Shown: piece by piece, positions 31,080-41,911 of the stretch
How positions within the stretch are numbered: position 1 is the stretch's first letter
How the letters are laid out: the number at the start of each line of letters is the position of its first letter
Assembly (NCBI GenBank): GCA_022925895.1
Contig: JAKSYS010000542.1
Coordinates: 1 to 42,973, forward strand
Length of the DNA: 42,973 nucleotides
DNA from: Fragilaria crotonensis
Lineage: Eukaryota > Bacillariophyta > Fragilariophyceae > Fragilariales > Fragilariaceae
Reading direction: 5' to 3'
Made by a program: the position numbers and the translations under genes
The notes under the pieces: model-generated
What the model saw: the letters and a program-made list of their open reading frames with translations, nothing else
Databases searched by the model: none
What the model was told of the DNA's origin: nothing

Positions 31080-34000
31080 CAGCGAGGCTAATAAGAGTGG
31101 AAAGCCTTGGCCCTATCATACATATCATACGATGCCTGGATCTGGATTTGTCGATGGTGTTGTACAAGTTGTAAATTGAGACCAAGGTACTATGGTCTGT
31201 CCGTCACTCGTGAGTGCTGGTGTAGTCTACTGTCTACTGGTACTTGTACATGTATTCATAGTCCTTGCTCCTTGCAGCTTGCAGTATATGCATATATACA
31301 TATATGAATATGCATAGTGTAGCGTGTAGCCAGTAGCCAGTAGCCTGCATTGACTGTTTTCATCGTAAATTCTGTAGGACGGTAGACCGTACCGCACCAA
31401 AGAATCAATCATTGCCACTTCCTTTTCTCTTTCATTTCTCTCTGATGACGGTTTGAACACCAAACTACAAATTACGATCTACTTGTAACTTAGTGATTAG
31501 CATCAGCCTTAACATGGGTCATAATTTTGTTCGAAGGGACACCATAGCATTTTTCACTTAATTGCATATCCTTTTGGGGTTTGCTTCGATCACATCAACA
31601 GTCAGGACATCATGTACCTGATTAATGCAAGTGCATTTGGGACGAAGAAAGCATGCTGTGACACATTTTGACATGTGCCTGGGTGGCTGTGACATCCAAA
31701 TTCCCTCAGATGTTCAGTGAAACATTCCAGAGCTGAGAGTATGAAAGAAATCCCTGATGGTGCCATACAGCATACTACTACAGTACCAGAATTTGTATGC
31801 AAGACTAGAATTTGTGTTACAATAATGACAATTCAGAAAAGCCGTACTAGGTGTTATAGTAATCCTGAAAAGAAAAGGTGGTCAATTGTAAAATGTACAT
31901 TCTGATATAGATGCAAATATATGCAAAGTGGCAATCAAGAAGGTGATTTTAGAATTTCTCCAAGGAAACATAACACTGCCACTGAGAGTAGTGCCACATC
32001 ATTCTTTAGGGCAAGCTGACCAACACCTTTTCAGTCCCCTAAAACCATCATGGGCGAGCTGACCAACACCTTTTCATGCCCCTAAAACCATCATGACACA
32101 TCACCAAGGTGTTGGGAGACATGATTCTTGGATAGCAGAAGGTTGCTAGCTAGTAGTACTAGCCTAGTAGGAGTAGCCTCCCACACCGACTCGATTGGCC
32201 CATCAGACTGAATATCAGGAATAGCACTGCTGGGAGATGTACCTCTTTTGGAGGGGGAAGACAAATGGTACAATCACAGAAACAAGGGTAGCTGCAACTT
32301 GTTGATGATAAACACACCACATTTCAATCATTTTGTCTACCAGCAGCCTTGACAAGGTTGCTCATAACTTTTGCCAAATTGCTCGTCCTTCTTCTTCATA
32401 CTATTTGACTGTTCATTGTATAATGTTTGTTTTTGATCATTGGCATCAGTTTTTGAGGTGAGAATTGGTGAACACAAATGAGTGATTTTGTGTCCTTCAC
32501 CTTCTCTTGGTGACAAGATTTTTTTCCAATACTTGCCATTTGTGATTGTTGTGGAATTTCTGTTTCATGGATTGATGATGTAGAGTGATTCCAGAATGAA
32601 GAATGTCAGCTAATGGGCTTGAACTAGAGCATCGTAGACATTGGATTTGTTTGTAACATCATTTCACCAGTTTGACTTTGATGCTTCACCAGCAGTAGTA
32701 GCATGCTCTTCTGCATGGTCTCTCCCTCTCCTTAAGTATGCTGCTGGGGTGCTCGACTTGCTTATAGATAGGAGTCATTGTCTTTGTTTGCTCTAGCTGC
32801 TGGCTACATTTGAACACCATCTGATGTGGTACAGAAGTCATTAAGAGCTTCTTGGATTGTAATGCAGCCATCCCATTCGCAACAAGTGTCCCCATCATCA
32901 GTGCAACAATAATCAATCAAGAAATGTCCAGCTCTTGGGCATATTATCTTCACTTGCCTCCATTCATCATTGTCACCAGCAGATGCTTTCATAATATCAA
33001 GTAATTGCATCCAAGGAATAAGTGAACTAAGTCGGACTTGTGTGTGGAGGAGAAGTACCATCATTGCCATTCAGCTAATGCTTCACATTTATGCTTACCA
33101 GCTTCATCATGAAAGTCCTTGCTTGGTATCCTCCGTTCCCTAAGTTGATGGCATTGCATCCTTACTATTGCTGTCAATTAATCTTCCAGAATTCTTGAGC
33201 AGTGAATATTTCTTTGGATATACAAATAGTGCTAGCCTTACAATGGCAGCCCTGAACCTGGTGGACTTCCATTGCTTGCATATGGTAGGGATCTATCTGA
33301 AACCGCCAAAGACAACAGAGATGGCCCTCTCTTTATTCTGCACCAGGTTGCTTAACTTGTGCCTGACACAGAATTACCTTGTTTGAAGGATTGTAGATGC
33401 AGGAGTTTCAATGGCTGCATTATGACTGGTCCTGCTCCAAAAGGCCCCAAGAAGATTACAAAAATAAATGTATACCATTGGGAGCAGCTCCACCCAATAA
33501 TCACACTTTTGTCACCTCCTCCAATAAGGCCATCTAGCTCAGGTTTCAGCACAAACATTGACAGCAGTGACTGATTGGTTTGACCAGCAATCAGTTACCA
33601 CCACCAGCCAGGACAAAGTATCAGGTTTCTCAATTGCTGTATAAAGACTGAAAATGACATCAAAACCGTGTGACAACTGCGCTGCCAACCCAATAGAATC
33701 ATCATCATTAGAATTTCCAAATAATTGCTCCTTAGACTTCCTTGCTTTTGTTCATGGCATTCCCTTTCAGAGACAATCTTGATAAGCAAAGAAGCCTTCA
33801 AGGTCTTGGAGATCCTTCCAAAGCTCCTTCAATTAATGAACTGCTGCTTGTTATGCTGCACACTCACTGTTAGTTTCTCCTGTCAGCGGTGTGGGAAGCT
33901 GCTGCACTGTGGTGAGATAGCAGCTAGTGAAACAGCAAGCAGCAAGCAAAACAACAAATGCTTCCAATAAGCACAATGAAGGCATGTAGTTCACATTCAG

Positions 34001-34768
34001 TCAAAATCCGACAACATTTCGTATTTTTTTGATGCGTTGAATACAGCTATGGACCTGCATCATTAGAGAATGTTACATTTCGTGTGTATGTTCGTACTCC
34101 CATATAACATACGAAACCCATGCGACAAGGTCAGATGTTCTGCTTGGCATCGACCATCAACGCATTTTCGACATGCATACATACGATGTTGTACTCAAGT
34201 TATCCACGAGTCCATTATGTCATACTCGAATAATCTACGTGCCTCAGTTGAAAGGTCAAATATTCTGAAGGAGGATTTGAGTATATGACGGTATGGAACT
34301 GAAATTCTGCCGGATTCCCGGTTGAAGTTTTGTTCCTGATGTCAACAGCCTGCCGATGAAGAGATGTTGGAAGTTGGAACAAGAGTAGAATCCATGTGTA
34401 TCATCCTGGAACGTCCCGTAATTCGCCTCTGCTTCGTACTAATTGTACGTAGAAGCAGTTTCAAGAAATCGTTAGTTAGAGAAAATTTCCGCAAATTTGT
34501 TGGGGTGTCAGGGTACACGTTCAACTACCAGGTACGTCCAAAATTTTCGTGAATCATTCTACGAGAGGGTGGATCAGTGATCAAGGTTCCAAGTTCAAAA
34601 ACTGAAATTGCACTGAGATCTTCCGAAGAAAAATCTTTCTTAGAATAATCAAAGGCTGTGATCGACAATTCCTTTGGCGTGGTGGAAGATACGACATATC
34701 CATTCTCCCATAACTTTCACCTGATCGTCTTTATACGACCCCCCGAATAGAGAGTGGCCGAGATCAAC
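31080..34768. other. 3.7-kb region without a recognisable gene
   Basis: Short ORFs occur on both strands but none has a known motif or good length. Fragments on the minus strand at 32804-33070 (Cys/Asp-rich, FLIDYCCTDDGDTCCEWDG) and 33352-33558 look faintly protein-like and could be relics of a decayed element or exons of an unknown gene. A 43-bp direct duplication lies at 32009-32094. AT-rich TATATG/CATATA words occur at 31270-31315. Positions 34560-34768 should hold the ammonium-transporter promoter. Confidence 0.5.
32009..32094. repeat. 43-bp tandem duplication
   Basis: Two head-to-tail copies that share AGCTGACCAACACCTTTTCA and CCCCTAAAACCATCAT differ at two or three positions. It lies in the gene-free region. 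Confidence 0.85.
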
Positions 34769-36580
34769 ATGTCGACTGTGTATAGTGATTGCGTCGCTTC
34801 GTCCGCCAACGAGACTGCGGTCGTTGATTGTGTTGCGAGTGTGAGTTCGGATTTTGCCTTGACGTCGCACAGCAGTAGGACATCCCGATTACCAACGTAC
34901 GCCTCACATCATCACATTCTCACATTAATCCCCTCTCCCAATTCCCTCACCAGTACTTCGATGACAGGGTCGAAAGTCTCGCATCTGGAGTTAACTCGTT
35001 CTTCCTCATCTTTGGAGGAGCTCTCGTTTACTTCATGCAACCTGGTTTTGCCATGGTTTGTGCTGGGTCGATTCGTGCGAAGAACGCGAAGAACGTCATC
35101 CTTTGGAACTTGTTGGACAGTGCTGGTGGTGGACTGTCATTCTGGGCCGTTGGATATGCCTTCGCCTATGGTGGCGATCTTCAAGGTGGCCCAAAAACTT
35201 TTGTTGGAAACACCAACTTCTTCCTCATGAACAATGATGTTGACTATGCGTTTTGGTTCTTTCAGTTTGCTTTCGCTTCCGCACTTTCTTCCATTGTTGC
35301 TGGAACCATTGCGGAACGCACTCAAATGATTGCCTATTTGGGCTACTCCTCTTTCATCGTGGGATTCGTCTACCCTGTTGTAAGTTACTAATTCTGTTTC
35401 GGCACGTGTTTCACCTCGTGATCACCCCTCACTCATAGTACCGTTTTCACAGGTCGCCCATGCATTTTGGTCCTACAATGGCTTCCTCTCCAACACCGCC
35501 ATTGATCCACTCTTTGGTTCAGGTGTCATTGATCTTGCTGGATCCGGTCCCGTTCACATGGTTGGAGGTGTTGCCGCCTTAATGGGTGCAATCATCCTTG
35601 GTCCTCGCATTGGCCGATTTTATGATTCGAACGGCAACCCGCTTGACGAACCCGCCGAATTTGCTCCACACTCAGTCGCTCTTCAATTTTTGGGAACTTT
35701 CTGCCTCTGGTTCGGTTGGTACGGTTTCAATCCTGGTTCCGTTCTTGTTATCGACTCGGAAACGAAAGGAGATGTTGCTGCATTGGTGGCTGCCAATACC
35801 ACGCTGGCTGCTTGCGCTGGAGCTATTTCGGCGATGTTCACTTCCACCTTTTTCGATCACCGCAAGTAAGTATGAAACCCGCAGTGTGTGATGACTTGCT
35901 CGGAAAAGCCTATCTCATTTATTCCGTTATGTTTGCTTCCTAGGCATGGAGTTGCTACGTACGATTTGTCATACACCATGAATGGTTGCCTGAGTGGTCT
36001 TGTTGCAATCACTGCCGGATGTGCGACCGTGGATACGTGGGCAGCTGTCGTCATCGGAATTGCTGCCGGTTGGTTCTACCTCTTGGGATCGAAGATACTC
36101 ATCTACTTCAGAATCGACGATGCTGTTGACGCTATCCCCGTCCACATGGTTGGAGGCGCTTGGGGTGTCATTGCGACTGGCCTTTTTACAACTCAGGATC
36201 GTCGTACCGCAGCATTCGGAGAGAATCCCAACATTGGTTGGTTCTTTGAGTGGGGCCGCGGGTCTGGCAATTTTTCGCTTCTCGGCTGTCAGCTTGTTTC
36301 TGTTCTTTTCATCTTTGGTTGGACTTTTGTCATGATGGGAGGGTTTTTCTATTTCCTTAAGCTCATGGGATGGCTTCGTATCAGCGAGTTGGAGGAATAT
36401 GTTGGTATGGATGTTTCTCGCCACAAGGGAAATGCCTATGACCTTGGCAGGCCTGAAAAGGAACTTGTGGATCAGCTCAACCAGAGTCGCAGTACCCGTG
36501 GCTTCAAGCAGGCCGATTTGAGCCCTGAAGTTGAGAAGACTGCTAAACCTGTTGGTGATGAACCCGCAGAGGAAGCCTAG
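34769..36580 (+). CDS. Ammonium transporter (AMT/MEP/Rh family), four exons
   Basis: Exons 34769-34840, 34954-35379, 35453-35865 and 35944-36580 join to 516 codons including the stop. All three introns (113, 73 and 78 nt) are GT-AG with GTGAGT or GTAAGT donors, and phases match at every junction (CVAS|YFDD, YPV|VAHA, HRK split). The product is a polytopic membrane protein that conducts ammonium. Signatures: FGGALVYFMQPGFAMVCAGS, the AMT core FQFAFASALSSIVAGTIAERT, and the twin pore histidines in VHMVGGVAALMG (about residue 201) and VHMVGGAWGVIATG (about residue 371). ATYDLSYTMNGCLSGLVAIT is typical of plant/algal AMT1-like proteins. The C-terminal tail is cytosolic and charged. The first Met is in context ATCAACATGTCG. 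No regulatory element is identified. Confidence 0.95.
34841..34953 (+). other. Intron 1 of the ammonium transporter
   Basis: GTGAGTTCGG donor and CCCTCACCAG acceptor. Phase 0. The intron frame is open, so read-through would insert 37 non-conserved codons and shift the frame. Confidence 0.88.
35380..35452 (+). other. Intron 2 of the ammonium transporter
   Basis: GTAAGTTACTAA donor region and TTTTCACAG acceptor, 73 nt, phase 0. It contains in-frame stops. Confidence 0.93.
35866..35943 (+). other. Intron 3 of the ammonium transporter
   Basis: GTAAGTATG donor and GCTTCCTAG acceptor, 78 nt. It splits the Lys codon AA|G between HR and HGVATY. Confidence 0.93.
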
Positions 36581-36940
36581 ACCCGACGGCCGAGGATCGC
36601 CTGTATATGTGTTTTGCGTCTGTGATGTCTTAACCTTAAAAGTTAGTCTTACCACTTTTAGTTACCTCGAACCAGTTAGGCAATGACGCAACAGTACAAG
36701 GTACTATGGTAGGACTAGCTTAGCATTGCGTATCCCCTACCGGATCTTGTTCAAGAACATGTACAACAAGATTACACTTGAGACTGAAGTTGCTAACCAG
36801 CCGTACGATGTGTGCGATAGTCGGAGGTTTCTGCGCAATCACATGAGAAGCAGTGCGCCATAGCATTTAACAGCGTCCTTTTGAACGCTGATTCAGGTCC
36901 ACGCAATGGATTGCTTGTCATTGAAATCGATGGCATGGAA

Positions 36941-38514
36941 TCAACAATTCGAGCTGACAGGAGTTTCACCTCCTTCGGAAAGAGACAGCAATGGTTCTTC
37001 CATTTGGTTGAAATCCGTAGTAGTAGGCTCAATTGTTTCTTGTCGTTTCTCAGAAGGAATGAACGCCACGACCATTGTGCCAATCAAATACAGAGCGGAT
37101 GCCGCCACAAACATTGTCCCATCCGCTGTTGCCTTGTAAACCAATTGTAAAATGATTGGTCCAATGGCATTCGCAAGTGCCGAAAGCGCAAACAGCGCTC
37201 CTTGGATACTTCCCTGTTGATATTCGGTAGCATGGGTAGATGCCAGGGATGACAGGATGGGAAAGTTGGTTTTGGTAAGTTGGGAAAGACACAGTGCCAC
37301 GAAAATCAAATACTTTGTTTGGCAATTCCATAAAAGAGATTATGAAACGTTCCTGATATGAAAGACGTCACCAAAAGGCCTTTCTCACCCAATAATGTAA
37401 TAAGAAACTTTAATAGAAACGCTTGGATCACAATCCCAACCACGCCCATAAGTAGGAACATTTTCGACAGATCCGAGACGTTTATATGCATTTGGTTCTC
37501 AAAGTAGTACACACAAAGTGTAACGTCTGTCGAATACACCATGCCACTGAGGAAAGTACCAATCGCCACGAGCCTAATTGCCATGTTTTGATTGAGGATT
37601 GACAATTCCTTGATCGGACGGAGCATTAGTGTCCGTGTCGTTTGTCTCGCACGTATCGACTGGTTGTGGAGTGCAATATGATTCGGCAGCGTTTCAGGCA
37701 GGAAACATACCGTGTACATGAATCCGACGATTACAACGACGGAGGAAAAGATTGAGACCTGCCAGCAACTTAGCCACCTAGCCACGGATGGAGATCCTGA
37801 GAAGCCAAGGAAATAGGTCCCGATAAACAATCCAAATCCTGGGGTTCGATAATGCGTCGGTATGACGTCTGACAAGATAGTGAACGAGATCGAGACATAA
37901 TTGACCGGACCAACGGCGCAACTCGCTGCGTAGTACCAAAACGGATCCATGGCTGGTAGTACCTGCATGACGACCAAGACTACAGGAGATATTGTCGACA
38001 GGAACGTGCTGAAGACCAACACCAAACGTCGACCGTGAGCGTCTGAAAAGCTTCCAATGACCGAGTTACAGAACAGCGCCAGAATATTGGTGACAAGCGT
38101 CATCATCGCTGCGGCCTCTTGTGCCGCACTGGCCCCCTTTTGACAAGCTTCCGGTTTGTTGTTGGTGTAACTCAAACACATCTCCTCTCCGTCATATCCG
38201 TAATGTAAGCGAGCATAGCGATCGGCCATGAGTGCCGGCACAACCCCGACAGTACTCCCAACCCCCATGGCCATGAATAGCGCGACTGGCAAAAGATGGA
38301 CGGCAGGCATGGATCGAAAGTACGTGGAGAGAAAATTGAAATAGCTGTCATGAACGTTATTGCCACCTTCGTTTCCCTCGATCTCACTTGCGGAGTCATT
38401 CTCTTGCGTGATACTCCGAGTACATTCTTCTGGTGACGATGAAACATTGGAACGACCGTTAAGGATATCCGAGTCGACAGAGATCTCTCCGTCGCTGGCC
38501 ATGATCAGTGTCAT
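36941..38514 (-). CDS. MFS transporter, TetA/MFSD14-like (one frameshift)
   Basis: Twelve-helix major facilitator. Start at the Met of MTLIMASDGE (38514) or four codons later (38502). An acidic Ser-rich cytosolic N-terminus of about 80 residues precedes VHLLPVALFMAMGVGSTVGVVPALMADRYAR (helix 1). The motif A region SVIGSFSDAHGRRLVLVFSTFLS lies between helices 2 and 3, and YVSISFTILSDVIPTHYRTPGFG fits the TetA/HIAT1-like branch. The frame ends at 37306 inside AKQSI*, but frame continuity resumes at once with KYLIFVALCLSQL and runs to TAG/TAA at 36941. One extra A in the run at about 37322 would restore AKTKYLIF, so a one-base deletion (error or mutation) is likely. The substrate is unknown. Confidence 0.82.
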
Positions 38515-39388
38515 GCTTGGCAGTTGGCGATGCCCTTCTCCGTGGGCCTGTACTCGAAACAGTTCTTGACTAAGTTGATCGAACTTGAGAACAGAATGTT
38601 TCAATCGCAGTTCAATGTTCAATGTTTTCTGCGATTAAAATCTCCCTGTTTCTGCAAATTTGTGATCATGAGTCATGAGTCACGAGTGTATCTCACACTA
38701 CACTACCGGTAGATTTGTGATCCTACTACCACGTAAGATACCAGTATTACGGTGCCATGTAGGTGTTTGTACGTAGTATCTTGTACAGTATTCATATGCA
38801 CATATGATCATACGATCATACCAGCGTGTGTGTGTGTGCATAGACAGTGATCTTGGGGAACCAGTTCTACAGCACTGGAGAATTCGGAGTCCAACGTATT
38901 ACTGGGTACTATAGTACACTCTGGTGGTCTCAGGTCTGTCATCCACCTCCAAGTAGCTAGTATCTCCTATACATATTCTACGTAAGCTCATACTTCAGTA
39001 CTTCTGTGGAAGTAGGACCGTCCTGTGCACTAAGCAATCGCCATCACGAGGTCTGCTACGTACCTCAAGCCTCATGTTATTCTTTACTCTCTCTCCCACT
39101 CGCATTCCCTATGACCTATGACTCTCTTCGACGTATGATACGAGTATGTCATACTAGATCATTGGGTGCAGATAGCAACTGTGAACTGTGCATAGCGAAT
39201 CCACAATGAGATGTCTCCGGTGAAATGCCTGATGTCCGAACTGAGCAGACCGAATTGTGACTGACGAAGACATCAGCCAACTGACTTAGATCCTTGTTCC
39301 GCATCGCACACACCCTACCAAACAAACACCCACCTATACCCTCAACCTATAAGGCTTCCCCCCACCAACGCACCCAGCCAGTCTCACC
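38515..39388. other. Divergent promoter spacer of two MFS genes
   Basis: Head-to-head transporter genes share this stretch. It holds TAC/GTA-rich strings (38700-38920), a (GT) run at 38825-38837, and a C-rich leader (39300-39385, CACCCACC, CCCCCCACC) just before the plus-strand ATG, which sits in a CACCATGGG context. Confidence 0.6.
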
Positions 39389-40828
39389 ATGGGAAGCCCG
39401 AACGAACCTGCCAATTCTGGCAAGAAGCTACCGGTAGCGTGCTGCCGGTATCCTCTTGAATACCTTGCCCTGTTAAAGCAAAATCCGCGGTACCGTCTGT
39501 ACTTCTTATCTCATATCTGCCAACACATTGGCGACTGGTACATTCGCATAGCATCGCTCCTTGCTTTGGATCGTTTGGCACCGGATTCAGCCACGGCCAT
39601 TTCTCTTTTGGTCTTGGTCAAGCTTGGCCCGCACGTTCTATTCCCGTCCTTGGGAGGAGCTCTGGCAGACTCGCTCGACAGACGGAAGGTTATGATGACG
39701 CTGGACCTTCTAGGTGCATTCGTTACGCTCGGATTCATGATTGCCATTGAAACGAATTCACTTGTACTGTTTTACATCAGTGCCGCACTACGAGCGACTG
39801 TGCATTCTCTGTACGAACCCACTACCAAGGCCTTGGTACCCATGATTGTCGCAGATCATGAGGATCTCAAACGAGCCATGACGTTGAATGGACTTGCATG
39901 GGCCTTTCTCATGGCGATTGGAGGTCTTGTTGCTGGGGCCACTTCGTCGTACATTGGACTCCAGGCATGCTTCGCCTTTGACAGTTTGACCTACTTCATT
40001 AGTGCATTCGTCCTCTGCTTGTTGCATGGAAACTACAAAGTTCCGAACGATGGCCAAAGTCTGTCACGAAAAATTGATCCAAGCGATGTGGTAAAGACAA
40101 AGACAGTTCGAGGGGTCCTTCTCAGTATGACTCGGCCGGTTGTTGCATTCACTAGAATGACATGCGAGGTGATCAAGTACCTTTGGAGAAGCGGCTTTGG
40201 CCTTGTGGTGTTCTTGAAATCTACGGGAAGCATTATTTGGGGACCAACCGATGTTCTCAACATGGAATATGCACACGTTCCTGACGATGAAGCCGCCACT
40301 AGTGAACGTTTGGGGGTCATGTTTTCGTGCCTCGGAGCAGGGTGCCTGGTCGGCCCAATGTTTGCCAACTTTTTCACGGATCCTGATCGTCCGGCATCTC
40401 TACAGCTAGTATGCATTGGTGCCATTGCATTCATGATGAGCGGCTGGATTGGGTTTTCAGAAACGTCGAGTTTTTCATTAATTTGCTTCTTTTCGTTTGT
40501 GCGCGGCTGCGGCTCGAGTGTGATCTGGGTGAATTCGTCGCTTCTCTTGCAGCGATTGTCTGTCCCCGAGATGCTGGGACGCGTGTTGGCATTGGAGTTT
40601 GCTTTCATGATGTTGTTTGAAAGTATCATTGCCTATGCGACAGGTATCCTCGTGGATAAGGGCATCACCAAGCATGAAATTTCGACCGCCGTGGCTGGCA
40701 TTGCTGCCGGCTTTTTTTTGTTCTGGACTACGTATCACATGTTTGGTAAAGGTGCTGCGCGGACGGAATTTAATCAGCCGTCGCTGGAGGTGCGAGTGGA
40801 CGCAATGGCAAACGTCGTCTTCGCTTGA
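39389..40828 (+). CDS. MFS transporter, bacterial-type exporter (MFS_3-like)
   Basis: An uninterrupted 479-residue frame. The N-terminus YLALLKQNPRYRLYFLSHICQHIGDWYIRIASLLAL is the hallmark start of the EntS/MFS_3-like exporter group (NxxfrxlwlgqxxSxxGdw). LFPSLGGALADSLDRRKVMM is motif A. About ten to twelve hydrophobic segments follow, for example LLGAFVTLGFMIAIETNSLVLFYI and WAFLMAIGGLVAGATS. MFSCLGAGCLVGPMFANFF begins the second half. An insert rich in charged residues (KIDPSDVVKTKTVRG) forms the central loop. No plastid-type presequence is visible. This group is mainly prokaryotic, so bacterial ancestry is possible. The substrate is not deducible. Confidence 0.85.
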   Translation: MGSPNEPANSGKKLPVACCRYPLEYLALLKQNPRYRLYFLSHICQHIGDWYIRIASLLALDRLAPDSATAISLLVLVKLGPHVLFPSLGGALADSLDRRKVMMTLDLLGAFVTLGFMIAIETNSLVLFYISAALRATVHSLYEPTTKALVPMIVADHEDLKRAMTLNGLAWAFLMAIGGLVAGATSSYIGLQACFAFDSLTYFISAFVLCLLHGNYKVPNDGQSLSRKIDPSDVVKTKTVRGVLLSMTRPVVAFTRMTCEVIKYLWRSGFGLVVFLKSTGSIIWGPTDVLNMEYAHVPDDEAATSERLGVMFSCLGAGCLVGPMFANFFTDPDRPASLQLVCIGAIAFMMSGWIGFSETSSFSLICFFSFVRGCGSSVIWVNSSLLLQRLSVPEMLGRVLALEFAFMMLFESIIAYATGILVDKGITKHEISTAVAGIAAGFFLFWTTYHMFGKGAARTEFNQPSLEVRVDAMANVVFA

Positions 40829-40943
40829 AGCGTGGACGCACCTCTGCTGATATCTCCGATAGTCCACGGCAACGGGGAGTATCTTCGTTCGTGATTGCTG
40901 GAAACTCGCGTTTCTCATGTCGAATTCCTCATAAAGGAGAAAG

Positions 40944-41831
40944 ATGATGTCAAAATTGCTTTCACTGTTGCCGATGCTATTTGCTGTTGCAAGGGCACAA
41001 ATGGACGATGAAGTTCGCCCTATGGTGGAAAGTCGGCGCTTGAGCGAGTCGCCTTCAGGTGTTGTCAAATTCTACGCACTTGGTGATACGCCTTATGGTG
41101 TTCGAGAACGTGTCCGATTTCCGATGCAGTTGAATCGCATGGAATCACGAGCTGACTTTTTGGTTCATTTAGGCAATATCCGTGAGCGTCAACAAGACTG
41201 TTACCCGCCACACTTGGATCAAGCAAGTGCGATCTTGTTGAAGCACTCCCTGATGACGACGTTTGTACTTCCAGGTGAAGCTGATTGGTACACTTGTTTG
41301 CATCAGAATTCGGCGTGGGATCTTTGGTTAAATACCTTTGCCGTCTTCGAAGATAACTGGAATCACAAGATGAGTGTGCGACACCAAGTTGGAAATCTCG
41401 AGAATTTTTCGTTTGTCCACAAGGGAGTTCTTTTCATCTCGTTTCACATTTTGGACGTGTCCGTAGTTGACAGAAATTCATGGGACGCCTTAGTCAAGGC
41501 AAACATCCGATGGCTGGAAAGTGAGCTCGTGACGCATTTCTCCAGCAGGGATGTGGGTGCCATTGTCATGTTCGCTCACGCGAAACCTCACGTTCGGCGG
41601 CATCGTGACTTTTACGACTCATTGCTGAGGATTGCTTCTACCATCGCCAAGCCGATCATGTATTTGCATTCCGACGAGGACAAGTTTAGTGCGACGCGTG
41701 ATTTTCCGGTGACCAACATTTTGCGTGTGAGTCTGCCCAAAGGCGGGAACGAGGACCCGATTGAAATTACGGTGGATCCTTCTCAAGCGAATCCTTTCAA
41801 GTTGCATAGACGACCTTACTCGTTAGTGTAA
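40944..41831 (+). CDS. Secreted metallophosphoesterase-like protein lacking metal ligands (possible pseudoenzyme)
   Basis: 295 residues with a signal peptide (MMSKLLSLLPMLFAVARAQ). It aligns by motif with the phosphoesterase at 22247-23143: KFYALGDTPYGVRER (motif I kept), then DFLVHLGNIRER where the paralogue has HVGDLKT (Asp to Asn). LPGEADWYTC replaces IGDNDVVEC, IVMFAHAKPHV keeps a His, and YLHSDEDKFS replaces YIHGEKHEF (second His to Asp). Shared tails (NILRVSLPKGGNEDPIEITVD versus NFLRVIVDKGGIADPLEVVVD, then HPFKL/NPFKL) confirm the relationship. Loss of motif II Asp, motif III and a motif V His should impair the di-metal centre. The reading frame is intact, so the gene is under some constraint or recently changed. 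Non-catalytic binding function is inferred. Confidence 0.8.
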   Translation: MMSKLLSLLPMLFAVARAQMDDEVRPMVESRRLSESPSGVVKFYALGDTPYGVRERVRFPMQLNRMESRADFLVHLGNIRERQQDCYPPHLDQASAILLKHSLMTTFVLPGEADWYTCLHQNSAWDLWLNTFAVFEDNWNHKMSVRHQVGNLENFSFVHKGVLFISFHILDVSVVDRNSWDALVKANIRWLESELVTHFSSRDVGAIVMFAHAKPHVRRHRDFYDSLLRIASTIAKPIMYLHSDEDKFSATRDFPVTNILRVSLPKGGNEDPIEITVDPSQANPFKLHRRPYSLV

Positions 41832-41911
41832 TGTCGTAGACAAAATAACCGTAGAGATGACACATGCAATAGCAGCAAGTTGTGTACATATGGCTTAAGA
41901 GCAAGTTGAAT

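Noticed and set aside
35969-36655. 228-codon minus-strand ORF
   Set aside because: It lies opposite exon 4 of the clear ammonium transporter and has no domain.
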